Shown here in pieces: positions 1 through 8,277 of a DNA stretch of 64,000 nt. A program made the translations under genes and the position numbers. This stretch comes from Streptomyces hiroshimensis (GTDB lineage Bacteria; Actinomycetota; Actinomycetes; Streptomycetales; Streptomycetaceae). The notes under the pieces are model-generated. The model was not told where the DNA came from, searched no databases, and worked only from the letters and a program-made list of their open reading frames with translations. Each line of letters starts with the position of its first letter. Position 1 is the first letter of the stretch. The DNA lies in contig NZ_BMUT01000001.1 of the NCBI RefSeq assembly GCF_014650335.1, positions 1,107,037 to 1,171,036 on the forward strand. Reading direction: 5' to 3'.

Positions 1-1
1 C

Positions 2-424
2 GCGACCGGCTACGCCGCTCTGCTGCTGTCCGCGATGTCCCCGGGCAAGGCCGTCGTCTTCGCCCTCGCCCACCACGCCCTCTTCGGCCTCCACCTCGGC
101 ATGGTCTTCGCCCCCAACCACAAGGGCATGGAGATGCCCGACCCGGACGGTGAGCGCTGGGGCCACCTGCGCCGCCAGGTCCTCACCTCGCGCAACGTAC
201 GCGGCGGCCCCGTCACGGACTGGCTCATGGGCGGGCTGAACTACCAGATCGAGCACCACCTCTTCCCCAGCATGCCGCGCCCCCACCTGCGCCTCGCCCG
301 GCCGCTGGTCCGCACACACTGCCGCGCGTCGGGGCTCGCGTACACGGAGACTGGAATCGTCGACTCGTACCGCCAGGCGCTGCACCACATGCACGCGGTG
401 GGCGCCCCGCTGCGGACCGGGTGA
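2..424 (+). CDS. Fatty acid desaturase, C-terminal part (cut by window start)
   Basis: The last 140 codons of a membrane fatty acid desaturase; the start lies before the window. Enzymes of this di-iron family insert a double bond into an acyl chain at the membrane. The final histidine box is visible as QIEHHLFP about 58 residues from the end, following a hydrophobic stretch and NYQIEHH context typical of acyl-CoA or acyl-lipid front-end desaturases. The earlier histidine boxes would be upstream of the window, so substrate and regiochemistry cannot be judged. The family call is firm. Confidence 0.9.
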   Translation, partial: ATGYAALLLSAMSPGKAVVFALAHHALFGLHLGMVFAPNHKGMEMPDPDGERWGHLRRQVLTSRNVRGGPVTDWLMGGLNYQIEHHLFPSMPRPHLRLARPLVRTHCRASGLAYTETGIVDSYRQALHHMHAVGAPLRTG

Positions 425-491
425 GGAACCAGACGCCGCCGCCGGGCGTTCTCACGGACAGAGCGGCAGCCGTCGCGAAGGAGGCAGGGAC

Positions 492-674
492 ATGAGCAAC
501 AGGACCAAGGTCGCCGTCGGAGGCGTGGCGGTCGGAGTCATCCTGCTGTGGCTGCTGCCCTTCTGGGCCGCGCTGCTGGTGATGGTCGGGGTGCCGGTCG
601 GCGCGTATCTCCTGCTGGACTCCTCGCAGCGCAAGAGGCTGCGCCGGGTGTCGCGCAAGGAGCTGGGGCGCTGA
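492..674 (+). CDS. Small membrane protein, unknown function
   Basis: A 60-residue protein that I do not recognise. Residues about 7-45 are almost entirely hydrophobic and could form one long or two short membrane helices, followed by a strongly basic tail (QRKRLRRVSRKE) expected to stay in the cytoplasm. A good ribosome site (gaaggag) sits about 8 bases before the ATG, which argues that it is real despite its size. It follows the desaturase by 67 bases in the same direction and might be co-transcribed. No function can be assigned. Confidence 0.75.
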   Translation: MSNRTKVAVGGVAVGVILLWLLPFWAALLVMVGVPVGAYLLLDSSQRKRLRRVSRKELGR

Positions 675-690
675 CGGTTCCCGGGCGGGA

Positions 691-1707
691 TCAGCCGGTG
701 AAGGCCGGCGCCAGCGCCGCGGGCATCGTGACCCGCGGGCTGCCGGATCCGTCCGCCGGGACGGTCCACAGATCCGATCCGTAGTCGCCGGGCAGCGCAT
801 AGACGAGGGTGTGCCCGTCCCGCCACACCGCCTGGTCGTCGATGTTGCGCCGCTCGGCCGTCGCAGTCTCGCGCAGCGTGCGCAGATCCAGGACGTACAG
901 CCGCCAGGGCGCGTCGTCGGGCACGCCCTCCACGCGCTTCTTGTAGGCGATGCGCGTCCCGTCCGGCGAGAGGGACGGGCACTCCACGTTGGTGTGCAGC
1001 GACCGCAGCGTCCGGTCGGTGCGATCGCCGCGCACCAGGTACGTGCGCCCGCCGGTCGCGACGGTCGCGTAGAAGTGCCTGTCGTCGGCGAACGTGACGC
1101 CCCAGACGTTGACGTCCGCAGCTTTGTGGAGCCGGCCGTCCAGGAAGAACCGGTAGTCCTCCAGGTTGCGGTCCAGCGTCCAGCCGTCCAGGCCCAGTAC
1201 GGAGGTGCGGGTGGAGAAGTCCGTCCCCGCGTACGAGTCCCCGCTGACGAAGACGGTCCAGGCGACGGAGCGGCCGCTGGGGGAGACCCGCGCCCGGGTC
1301 GGCACGCCGGCCAGGTCGTAGCGGCGCAGCTCGCGCATCCGGGCGTCCAGGACGACGGCCCGGTAGCCGTCCCGGAGCTTGCCGTGTACCGCCTGCAGGC
1401 AGATCCCCGTCCCGCCGGCCGCGTGGAAGCGCAGGCAGCGCACTCCGGACGAGGTGCGGGGCCCCGCCGGGGCGGCGGCGGGCACGGAGGCGATCTCGTC
1501 GCGGTGCGGCCCCCAGGCCATGTTCCGGAAGACGCTCCGGCCCGGCGCGTCCAGGACGACCTCGCCGCGGCCGACGCGCGGGTCGCCGGGGCGCGCCCGG
1601 TCCTTCTCGGCGGCCCGCCCGGCGGCGTGCAGGGTGGCCGCGATCGCGACGCCGCCCAGGACCAGCACGGCCGCGACGAGGATCAGGAGACGGTTCTTGC
1701 GGTTCAT
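691..1707 (-). CDS. Membrane-anchored TolB/PD40-like beta-propeller protein
   Basis: A 338-residue protein with an N-terminal signal-anchor (hydrophobic residues 7-27 after MNRKNR), then repeats of the TolB/WD40-like type: SPSGRSVAWT, SPDGTRIAYK and a final DLWTVPADG blade are visible. Such propellers usually bind partners or ligands outside the membrane. The start codon overlaps the stop of the upstream MFS gene by one base (TGATG), so translation is probably coupled, and it is the third gene of a phosphoesterase-MFS-propeller operon. I see no catalytic motif. The precise role is unknown. Confidence 0.8.
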   Translation of the reverse strand: MNRKNRLLILVAAVLVLGGVAIAATLHAAGRAAEKDRARPGDPRVGRGEVVLDAPGRSVFRNMAWGPHRDEIASVPAAAPAGPRTSSGVRCLRFHAAGGTGICLQAVHGKLRDGYRAVVLDARMRELRRYDLAGVPTRARVSPSGRSVAWTVFVSGDSYAGTDFSTRTSVLGLDGWTLDRNLEDYRFFLDGRLHKAADVNVWGVTFADDRHFYATVATGGRTYLVRGDRTDRTLRSLHTNVECPSLSPDGTRIAYKKRVEGVPDDAPWRLYVLDLRTLRETATAERRNIDDQAVWRDGHTLVYALPGDYGSDLWTVPADGSGSPRVTMPAALAPAFTG

Positions 1708-3059
1708 CAGGGCGGGTCCTTGTGGGTCACGCGGTTCACGTGGTTGTTCAGCGGACCGGCGCCGGAGGGCCGTCCGCGGGCAGGGATGCCGACGGGGGAC
1801 GCGGACGGGGATTTCGCAGGGCGCAGCAGCAGGGCGCTGACGGCGGCAGAGACGGCGAGGCTGGCCGCTGCCGCCTCCAGCGCCGTACGGTCGCCCCACG
1901 CCGCCCAGGCCGCACCGAAGGCGATCGAGCAGGCGAAGCGGGCGGCCGCCTGTCCGGTCTGCACGACGGCGAGCCCGCTGCCGCGGACGGACTCCGGAAC
2001 GGCGTCGGCCGTGGCGGCGGCCAGTACGCCGTCCGTGGCCGCGTAGAAGCCGCCGTGCAAGGCGAGAGCGAGGCAGAGCAGGGCGGGCGAGTCGCCGAGC
2101 GGGGCGACGAGCATGCCGTACGCCCCCAGGAGCGCGAGGTGGCCGCAGAGGAACAGCCGCCGGCGGCCGAAGCGGTCGGCGACGGCCCCCAGGGGGACGG
2201 CCAGCAGGAGGAAGGCGGTGGCCGTGCCCAGCGGCAGAAGCGGGAACCACGCCTCGGACAGGTCCAGCCGGCGCTGCAGCGTGAGGTACAGGAACGAGTC
2301 GCTGACGGTGGTCAGCCCCAGCAGCACCGCGCAGACGGTCAGCCGGCGGACCTCCGGACGGCGCGAGACGGCCCGCAGGGGCGCCTTGCCTGCGGGTGCG
2401 AGGTGCCCGCGGGAGGCTGCGCGACCGGGCACGAAGAGCAGGAGGACGAGGACGCCGAGGACGGCCACGCAGCCGCTCACCGTGAACACGGCGTCGTAGC
2501 CGCCTGCTGCGGCCCGCAGGATGAGGAAGGCGAGCAGGGGGCCGAGCAGCGCCCCCGCGGTGTCCATGGCGCGGTGCACGCCGAAGGCCCGGCCCCGTCC
2601 GGCCGGTTCGCAGGCCAGCGAGATCATGGCGTCGCGCGGTGCGGTGCGCAGGCCCTTGCCCGTGCGGTCGGCGGCGAGCACCGCACCGATCAGCGGCACG
2701 CTGTGCACGACGAGCAGCAGCGGCTTGCACAGGGCGGAGAGACCGTACCCGGCGGCGGCCACGGCCTTGTGGCCGCCCGGACCGCGGTCGGCGAACCTGC
2801 CGCCGAGCAGCCGTACGAGTGCGCTGACGCCGTTGTGGATGCCGTCCAGGAGGCCGAAGCCGAGGGGGGACAGCCCGAGTTCGGCCACGAGGTAGAGCGG
2901 CAGGACGGCGCTGACCATCTCCGAGGAGATGTCGGTGACGAGGCTGACGGTGCCCAGGGTGAGCACGGTCGCCGGGACGGCGGCCCGCCGGCCGGGGGAG
3001 GGGGCCCGGCCGGCGGTGTCGGGGACGCCCGGGGCGGTGCGGCTGTCCGCGAGGTACAC
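1707..3059 (-). CDS. MFS transporter
   Basis: A 450-residue major facilitator superfamily permease with about twelve hydrophobic segments. The segment DRTGKGLRTAPRDAMI after helix 4 and the opening DISSEMVSAVLPLYL are characteristic of a subgroup of proton-driven efflux or solute MFS carriers. The GTG start lies only two bases after the phosphoesterase stop and the stop overlaps the next start, so the three genes form one transcription unit. A long polar C-terminal tail after the last helix is unusual but common in actinomycete members. The substrate cannot be read from the sequence; proximity to a secreted phosphatase would fit uptake or export of a phosphorylated or dephosphorylated compound (inference). 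Confidence 0.88.
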   Translation of the reverse strand: MYLADSRTAPGVPDTAGRAPSPGRRAAVPATVLTLGTVSLVTDISSEMVSAVLPLYLVAELGLSPLGFGLLDGIHNGVSALVRLLGGRFADRGPGGHKAVAAAGYGLSALCKPLLLVVHSVPLIGAVLAADRTGKGLRTAPRDAMISLACEPAGRGRAFGVHRAMDTAGALLGPLLAFLILRAAAGGYDAVFTVSGCVAVLGVLVLLLFVPGRAASRGHLAPAGKAPLRAVSRRPEVRRLTVCAVLLGLTTVSDSFLYLTLQRRLDLSEAWFPLLPLGTATAFLLLAVPLGAVADRFGRRRLFLCGHLALLGAYGMLVAPLGDSPALLCLALALHGGFYAATDGVLAAATADAVPESVRGSGLAVVQTGQAAARFACSIAFGAAWAAWGDRTALEAAAASLAVSAAVSALLLRPAKSPSASPVGIPARGRPSGAGPLNNHVNRVTHKDPP

Positions 3060-3061
3060 GG

Positions 3062-3955
3062 TCAGCTGTTCCAGATACCGGTGATGTCCTTGGCGCCCGC
3101 TGCCTGCCCGGCGTGCGCGGTGCCGTACATGTCCTCGAGGGTGCGCAGGACGTCGTAGTGGTTGTAGGTCGTGCCGGAGGTGGAACCGGCCTTGACGGGC
3201 TGCCCGTAGACGACGGTCGGGATGCGGTTGCCGCTGAGCCTGTTGTCCTCGTCGAAGGTGATGAGGAGCAGGCTGTTGTGGGTCTTGGCCCAGTCCGCAT
3301 AGCCCTTGAGGTTGTCCTTCAGCCAGGTGTCGCCGGTGCCCACCGAGCAGTCGTGCATGTCACTGCAGAGGTTCGGCACGACGAAGGAGACGGTCGGCAG
3401 TTTGCCGTAGTCGCCGGGGAAGGCGCTCATCGTGTGCGCGGTGTTGGTGGGCACGTTGCCGAAGCCGAACCACGGGTTGTGCTTCTGCGCGTACTTGCCG
3501 CTCTTGCAGGTGGTGGATCCTTCGGCGGGCAGGGACTCGTTGTAGCTGGCCCAGCTCCTGCCCGCGGCGACCAGCTCGGAGGCGAGATTGGGCTCGTCGC
3601 TGAAGCCCGGGGTGACACAGCTGTCGTCGGTGACGCCCTGGGTGTCCCCGGAGAACAGCGCGTAGTAGTTGGGCTGGCTGGGGTGCGTCTCGGCGTACGA
3701 CGCGGTCAGACTGGCCCCTCCCGCGGCGAGGGAGTTGATGTAGGGCGCGCTGGAGCTGCCCATGACCTGGCCGTACGCGTGGTTCTCGAAGACGACGACC
3801 ACGACGTGGTCCGGGGTGGGCACGGCCGCCGCGGCGGATGAGTCCGAGGCCCACAGGCCGAGGGAGGTGGCGGCGAGGCCGAAGGCCGTGGCCAGGGCGC
3901 CGAGGTGACGGCGGGACCGGGGCAGGCCGGGGGCATGGGCGGGGGAGGCGGGCAC
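3062..3955 (-). CDS. Secreted phosphoesterase (acid phosphatase family)
   Basis: A phosphoesterase-family (AcpA/phospholipase C-like fold) protein of about 297 residues. After the signal peptide, VVVFENHAYGQVMGS carries the metal and nucleophile region, HPSQPNYYALFSG is the conserved second motif and LITFDEDN the late metal-binding motif. I place the start at the GTG at 3955 because GGAGG lies five bases before it and it puts a basic stretch (PRSRRH) directly before a hydrophobic signal peptide ending SSAAAA. Longer readings from an ATG near 4053 or 4141 would add a poorly conserved leader. It is the first gene of the phosphoesterase-MFS-propeller operon. Confidence 0.87.
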   Translation of the reverse strand: MPASPAHAPGLPRSRRHLGALATAFGLAATSLGLWASDSSAAAAVPTPDHVVVVVFENHAYGQVMGSSSAPYINSLAAGGASLTASYAETHPSQPNYYALFSGDTQGVTDDSCVTPGFSDEPNLASELVAAGRSWASYNESLPAEGSTTCKSGKYAQKHNPWFGFGNVPTNTAHTMSAFPGDYGKLPTVSFVVPNLCSDMHDCSVGTGDTWLKDNLKGYADWAKTHNSLLLITFDEDNRLSGNRIPTVVYGQPVKAGSTSGTTYNHYDVLRTLEDMYGTAHAGQAAGAKDITGIWNS

Positions 3956-4300
3956 GGTGTCCTCCGTACAGGCGGGTGGGTGCTCGGCGGGGAAGGCGCT
4001 GGGCAGGGCGGCGGCCGGGGGCGTGAGGGAAATGTAGAACGGCGCGCATGACATGTACACGCCCTTAAGGTGACGGCTTCGGGAACAAAGCCCCAGTGGA
4101 ATGCGACAGCCGTCAGGGGTGGGGGCGCGCGTACAGACCACGTACAGAGCTGTGCTGCAGGCGCGCGTAAGGCGTTCTGTATGCGTCCGTACAGAGGGGT
4201 TGTCCGGCGGTGGTCCTGCGCGTGCACGGAACCGTCCCCGGTGCGCACGTCCCCGGCCGCGGAGCGATGCGCGGCCGGGCCTCAGGTGTGCGCCCGAGCC
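3956..4300. promoter_or_regulatory. Intergenic region with short direct repeats upstream of the phosphoesterase
   Basis: A 345-base stretch with no convincing gene. GTACAGA occurs at 4131-4137, 4142-4148 and 4189-4195; the first two are spaced exactly 11 bases apart, one helical turn, and an inverted TTCTGTA lies at 4175-4181. The 11-base spacing resembles the direct-repeat architecture of Streptomyces PhoP boxes, but the units match the usual GTTCA core only as GTaCA. Regulation by phosphate would suit the adjacent phosphatase; this is an inference. Confidence 0.35.
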
Positions 4301-4588
4301 TCAGGCGACGGGCAGCCCCAGCAGTTTGCGCGCCATGTGCTGCGGTGTCTCGTCGTGTTCACGGGCGAGCGCGACGACCGCCCGGCACGCGAGCTCGTTC
4401 ACCCCGAAGCAGAGCGCCTCGGGGGAGACCCAGCGGGCGGCCTCGGCGCTTCTGTCGTGGTCGTCCTCGGCGCACGCCGCCACATAGGTGGCGGCCGCCT
4501 CGAAGAGATTGCGCTGCCGCCCGGCGGGCGGCGGGGGCGCAGGCAGCTGCCAGGCCTCCTCGATGCGCTTGCGGAGCTTGTCGAACAC
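4301..4588 (-). CDS. Hypothetical protein, 95 aa
   Basis: A small soluble protein that I do not recognise. It opens with an amphipathic helix (MFDKLRKRIEEAW), has a proline-rich linker near residues 16-22 and then a helical domain ending in PQHMARKLLGLPVA. The GTG start is preceded by AGGTGA at suitable distance. It is divergent from the MpaB-type oxygenase gene starting at 4690, leaving about 100 bases for promoters. Codon-position GC pattern is consistent with coding on this strand and competing frames look like shadows. Confidence 0.65.
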   Translation of the reverse strand: MFDKLRKRIEEAWQLPAPPPPAGRQRNLFEAAATYVAACAEDDHDRSAEAARWVSPEALCFGVNELACRAVVALAREHDETPQHMARKLLGLPVA

Positions 4589-4689
4589 CGATCGTCACCT
4601 GCCTCCGCGAGCCGTCCGGGCCGTGGTCGTTCAAGTGTGCCCGCCACCCGTAGAGTTGAACCTCCGACGAACGAAGGGGCGGCCGCCGA

Positions 4690-5604
4690 GTGAAGCGTTA
4701 CGACTGGCTGAGGGAGATCCGGAGGCTGGACCCCGAACGGGACTTCCTGAGGATCTACCGGATCACGGCGACCCTGGAGTTCCCCTGGGACATCAGCCGC
4801 GCGCTCGAACTGGCCCTCTACAGGACCTACGCCGTCCCCAGCATCGGCCGTCTCCTCGCCGCCACGGGCGAGTTCCCGGGCCGCCCGCAGAAGCGGTACG
4901 ACGACACCGCCCTGCTGCTGGACGCCGTCGTGGAGCACGGATTCGACAGTGAGAGCGGGCGCACCGCGATCCGCCGAATCAACCAGATGCATCGCAGCTA
5001 TGACATCAGCAACGACGACATGCGCTACGTCCTGTGCACCTTCGTCGTCATCCCCGGAAGGTGGCTCGACGCGTACGGCTGGCGCCGGCTCTCCGAGCAC
5101 GAGCGGCGCGCGATCGCCGCGTACTACCGCACCCTCGGCAAGCACATGGGCATCCAGGACATCCCGGAGTCCTACGCCGCCTTCGAGCGCTGCCTGGACG
5201 AGTACGAGGCGGCGCACTTCGGCTGGGACGAGGGCGGCCGGCGCGTCTCGGACGCCACGCTCGGCCTGATGGCCTCCTGGTATCCGCGCCCCCTGGCCCC
5301 GCTCGTGCGCGGCGCGAGCATGGCCCTGCTGGACGACTCCCTGCTGCAGGCATTCCGCTACGAGCAGCCGCACCCGGCCGCGCGCGCCGTGGTCCGGGGC
5401 GCCCTGCGGGCGCGGGCCAAGGCGGTGCGGCTCCTCCCGCCGCGCCGCACACCCCACTATGCGCGCCAGAACCCCGAGATCAAGGGCTATCCGAACGGCT
5501 ATGCCGTCGCGGAGCTCGGTACTTTCCCCGGCGCCCGGCGCGGCGCACGGCCCGGCGCCTGCCCGGTGCCGCACGGGTCGTCGGGCTCAGACGCCGCGGA
5601 GTGA
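4690..5604 (+). CDS. Oxygenase MpaB family protein (DUF2236)
   Basis: A 304-residue all-helical protein of the MpaB/Lcp-like family. Known relatives include latex clearing protein, a heme b dioxygenase, and MpaB of mycophenolic acid biosynthesis. The segment RRINQMHRSYDISNDDMRYVLCTFVV is the family hallmark, with the histidine expected to bind heme. The start is GTG. The C-terminus is basic and proline/glycine-rich, probably disordered. It ends convergently with the PadR regulator, overlapping it by 18 bases. The natural substrate is unknown. Confidence 0.85.
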   Translation: MKRYDWLREIRRLDPERDFLRIYRITATLEFPWDISRALELALYRTYAVPSIGRLLAATGEFPGRPQKRYDDTALLLDAVVEHGFDSESGRTAIRRINQMHRSYDISNDDMRYVLCTFVVIPGRWLDAYGWRRLSEHERRAIAAYYRTLGKHMGIQDIPESYAAFERCLDEYEAAHFGWDEGGRRVSDATLGLMASWYPRPLAPLVRGASMALLDDSLLQAFRYEQPHPAARAVVRGALRARAKAVRLLPPRRTPHYARQNPEIKGYPNGYAVAELGTFPGARRGARPGACPVPHGSSGSDAAE

Positions 5605-6114
5605 GCCGATCGTCTCGCGCAGCCAGGCAAGCTCCGCGCGGCTGGTGGCGCGGGCGATGGTGAGCACACCCCGCCGGAACGGATCCTCGATCTCCTCGGC
5701 GTGCAGCGGCCGGTCACCGGCGTAGAAGAAGCTCGCCGGCTGCTGAAGGAAGGCGAGCCTCCGCTCCAGGACGGTGGCCTGCCCCTCCGGTTCGCCCAGG
5801 TGGCGCAGGAACGCGAGCACCGTGAACCAGCGGTTCTCGTCCGTGATGTCGTTGTCGGCCGGCTCCGCGAGCCGGTGTCTCAGCTCCGCGCGGCCGTGCG
5901 CCGTGAGGGAGAGGACGTGCCGCGGCGCGGCTCCGCAGCCCGGCCGGGTCTCCCGGGCGAGCAGCCCCGCCGACTCCAGCCGCTTGATCGCCGGGTATAG
6001 CGAGCCCTCTGCCACGGGCTTGACGTGCCCGGTGAGCGCGGCGATGCGTTTGCGCAGCTCATAGCCGTGCAGTGAAGCGTCGTAGAGGAATCCGAGGATG
6101 GCGAGTTCAAGCAT
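5587..6114 (-). CDS. PadR family transcriptional regulator
   Basis: A winged-helix repressor of 175 residues. Residues MLELAILGFLYDASLHGYELRKRI and GSLYPAIKRLESAGLL are the PadR HTH and wing region, followed by a C-terminal dimerisation region with VLAFLRHL. I chose the ATG at 6114, where the family normally begins; an in-frame TTG at 6126 would add four residues. It is divergent from the alpha/beta hydrolase gene, and a near-perfect palindrome lies between them, so autoregulation plus control of the hydrolase is the likely job. The inducer is unknown. Confidence 0.92.
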   Translation of the reverse strand: MLELAILGFLYDASLHGYELRKRIAALTGHVKPVAEGSLYPAIKRLESAGLLARETRPGCGAAPRHVLSLTAHGRAELRHRLAEPADNDITDENRWFTVLAFLRHLGEPEGQATVLERRLAFLQQPASFFYAGDRPLHAEEIEDPFRRGVLTIARATSRAELAWLRETIGSLRGV

Positions 6115-6139
6115 GGCGGTATTCAACCCGACAGCCGGT

Positions 6140-6174
6140 GTACATCGCTATGGCGGTACATCGAGATCGATGTA
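6140..6174. promoter_or_regulatory. Probable PadR operator
   Basis: TACATCGA at 6157-6164 and TCGATGTA at 6167-6174 form a perfect 8-bp inverted repeat around a 2-base centre. A second copy of the half-site, TACATCG, begins at 6141, and TGTAC at 6140-6144 pairs with GTACA at 6156-6160, giving two overlapping sites. PadR proteins typically recognise ACAT-spacer-ATGT palindromes near their own promoters. The site lies between the divergent padR and hydrolase genes. Confidence 0.7.
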
Positions 6175-6215
6175 TGGTGATGATCCAGTACGGAATCGCT
6201 GGAGGGGAGAAGGGC

Positions 6216-6986
6216 ATGCGACAGGCGGAGTTCGGATCCACGGGGGCCTGTGTGCGATGGACCGAGGCCTCCGGAGGCGGCCCCGCGCGGGTCTACCTCC
6301 ACGGGCTGGGGTCGGCCTCGGCCGTCTACCACGCGCACATCGCCGCCGCCGCAGCGCTGTCCGACCGGCGCTCGCTCTTTGTCGACCTGCCGGGACACGG
6401 CATCAGCGACCGCCCCCTGGACTTCGGTTACACGCTTGAGGAGCACGCCGACGCGGTGGCGGCGGCCCTGTACTCGGCCGGGGTCAAGGGGGCCGAGGTC
6501 GTGGGCCACAGCATGGGCGGAGCCGTCGCCGTCGTGCTGGCGGCGCGGCGGCCCGAGCTGGTCTCGCGGCTGGTCCTGGCCGAGGCCAACCTCGACCCCG
6601 ATCCGCCCCGGACGGCCGGCAGCAGCGGCATCGCCTCCTATACGGAGGAGGGCTTCGTCCACGGCGGGGGATTCACGGACACCCTGCAGCGGGTGGGGCC
6701 GCTGTGGCGCGCGACGATGCGGCTCGCCGACCCCACCGCCCTGCACCGCAGCGCGATCGGCCTGGTGCGCGGGACCCGGCCGACGATGCGTCGCATGCTG
6801 CAGGAGATGACCATTCCCCGGACGTATCTGATGGGGGAGCTCAGCGGTGAGCTGCCGGGGCGCGAAGAGCTGGAGGCCTCCGGGGTGACCGTGGAGACCG
6901 TGCCCGGTGCCGGGCACAACATGATGTTCGACAACCCCGCCGCCTTCGTCGAAGCGGTCGCCGCGCGGTCCCTGCTCCCGTCCTGA
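6216..6986 (+). CDS. Alpha/beta hydrolase
   Basis: A 256-residue serine hydrolase. The oxyanion motif HGLGSA, the nucleophile elbow GHSMGG (serine nucleophile) and the C-terminal catalytic histidine in GAGHNMMFDNP are all visible, so the enzyme should be active as an esterase, lipase or similar. No secretion signal. The ATG at 6216 is chosen because GGAGGGGAGAAGGG directly precedes it; longer frames run through the operator. It is probably repressed by the adjacent PadR protein. The substrate is unknown; a role in removing a small toxic ester sensed by PadR is a guess. Confidence 0.9.
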   Translation: MRQAEFGSTGACVRWTEASGGGPARVYLHGLGSASAVYHAHIAAAAALSDRRSLFVDLPGHGISDRPLDFGYTLEEHADAVAAALYSAGVKGAEVVGHSMGGAVAVVLAARRPELVSRLVLAEANLDPDPPRTAGSSGIASYTEEGFVHGGGFTDTLQRVGPLWRATMRLADPTALHRSAIGLVRGTRPTMRRMLQEMTIPRTYLMGELSGELPGREELEASGVTVETVPGAGHNMMFDNPAAFVEAVAARSLLPS

Positions 6987-7006
6987 CGCTCCTTACCCGC
7001 TGCCTC

Positions 7007-7648
7007 TCATGCCGTCGGCTCCGGCCGGTCCGCCCGGCTCGCGAGCGCCAGGAAACGGGTGTCCTCGTCCGTGTAGGAGTCGAGGTGCCAGCCGCCGCGC
7101 GCCAGCAGGGGGCGCAGGTTGGGCTCGGCGCGCTCGTCGTCGGGCGTCACCTGACGGCCGTGGCGGGCGGCGAGCGCGGCGCGCCCGATGGGGTGGAAGA
7201 GCGCGAGCCGCCCGCCGGGCCGTACGACGCGGGCCAGCTCGTGCAGGCCCGCCACCAGGTCCGCCAAGTGCGAGATGAGCCCTGCGGCGAAGACGGCGTC
7301 GAGCGAACCGTCGCGCAGCGGCAGCCTGGTGACATCGGCCAGGAGCAGCCGGCCCTCGAGGTGCCGGCCCGCCTGCACGGCGGCGTCCAGCATCGCGGGC
7401 GTGAGGTCCGCGCCGAGCACGACGCCCTGTGGGCCGACCGCGGCGCGCAGGGCGGCAAGCGCCCGCCCGGTACCGCATCCCGCGTCCAGGACCACGTCGC
7501 CGCGGCGCAGCCCGAGATCGGCGACGGCGGCGTCGTAGGCGGGTCCGTCATCGGGGAAGCGGGCGTCCCAGTCGCCCGCCCGCTCGGTGAAGAACTCCTG
7601 CACGTGGGCGGGATCCCGCCACTGTTCCCTGGTCATCTGCTGTGCCAT
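7007..7648 (-). CDS. Class I SAM-dependent methyltransferase
   Basis: A 213-residue Rossmann methyltransferase. Motif I is VVLDAGCGTGRALAAL, motif II ends in GADLTPAMLDAA, and VVRPGGRLALFHP is the post-motif III strand. The ATG at 7648 is preceded by GGGG at close spacing; an upstream ATG at 7675 lacks a ribosome site. The order of motifs matches UbiE/small-molecule methyltransferases, but there is no sign of the acceptor. Convergent with the hydrolase before it. Confidence 0.88.
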   Translation of the reverse strand: MAQQMTREQWRDPAHVQEFFTERAGDWDARFPDDGPAYDAAVADLGLRRGDVVLDAGCGTGRALAALRAAVGPQGVVLGADLTPAMLDAAVQAGRHLEGRLLLADVTRLPLRDGSLDAVFAAGLISHLADLVAGLHELARVVRPGGRLALFHPIGRAALAARHGRQVTPDDERAEPNLRPLLARGGWHLDSYTDEDTRFLALASRADRPEPTA

Positions 7649-7773
7649 GTCCCCATCATGTGCCAACTTGCGCACGGACCCGTGCCGACGGGCCGGGACG
7701 GGTTGCCGACGGCACGCGGGTGAGCAAGGCTGGCACGGCAGTTACGGGGAACAGCGGAACGGGGAGGCGGGAC

Positions 7774-8160
7774 ATGACAGTCGGCAAGGGGCTCGACTGG
7801 ATGCTGGACGACCTGACCGAGCGGATCGAGCACATACGGCACGCACTGGTGCTCTCCAACGACGGGCTGGTGACGGGGGCCAGCGCGAGCCTGCAACGGG
7901 AGGACGCCGAGCACCTGGCCGCGGTCGCGTCCGGGCTGCACAGCCTCGCGAAGGGCACGGGACGCCAGTTCCGTGCGGGCCGGGTGCGGCAGACGATGGT
8001 CGAGTTCGACGAAGGCGTGCTGTTCGTGACGGCCGCGGGCGACGGCAGCTGTCTGTGCGTCCTCGGGGGAGCGGAGGCCGACATCGGCCAGATCGGTTAC
8101 GAGATGACGCTGCTGGTCAACCGCGTCGGCGAGCACTTGGGCGTCGAGGCCAGGCAATAG
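7774..8160 (+). CDS. Roadblock/LC7 domain protein
   Basis: A 128-residue single-domain Roadblock/LC7 protein, the family that includes MglB and the CvnB proteins of Streptomyces conservons, which regulate small Ras-like GTPases. VLSNDGLVTGAS, HLAAVASGLHSLAKG and GSCLCVLGGAEADIGQIGYEM fit the fold. GGGGAGGCGG precedes the ATG. Unlike a conservon there is no sensor kinase, DUF742 or GTPase gene next to it, so its GTPase partner, if any, is elsewhere. The next gene in the same direction is a DUF6397 protein 117 bases away. Confidence 0.88.
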   Translation: MTVGKGLDWMLDDLTERIEHIRHALVLSNDGLVTGASASLQREDAEHLAAVASGLHSLAKGTGRQFRAGRVRQTMVEFDEGVLFVTAAGDGSCLCVLGGAEADIGQIGYEMTLLVNRVGEHLGVEARQ

Positions 8161-8277
8161 AGCGAGTCAGCAGAGTCGGGCGCGCCGGGAGAGTTATCCA
8201 CAGGCCGGACGCGCTGTCGTACTCCGTCGCTATCGTCGTCACTGTCAGTGATCGAGCGGATGACGGGGGAGGGTTCC

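Noticed and set aside
691..3300. Single 869-codon minus-strand frame spanning the propeller and MFS genes
   Set aside because: Only the last 338 codons show a protein fold; the rest is a shadow of the MFS gene in another frame.
8194..8202. TTATCCACA, a perfect DnaA-box sequence
   Set aside because: It is a single isolated copy without dnaA, dnaN or a box cluster, so it is not an origin.
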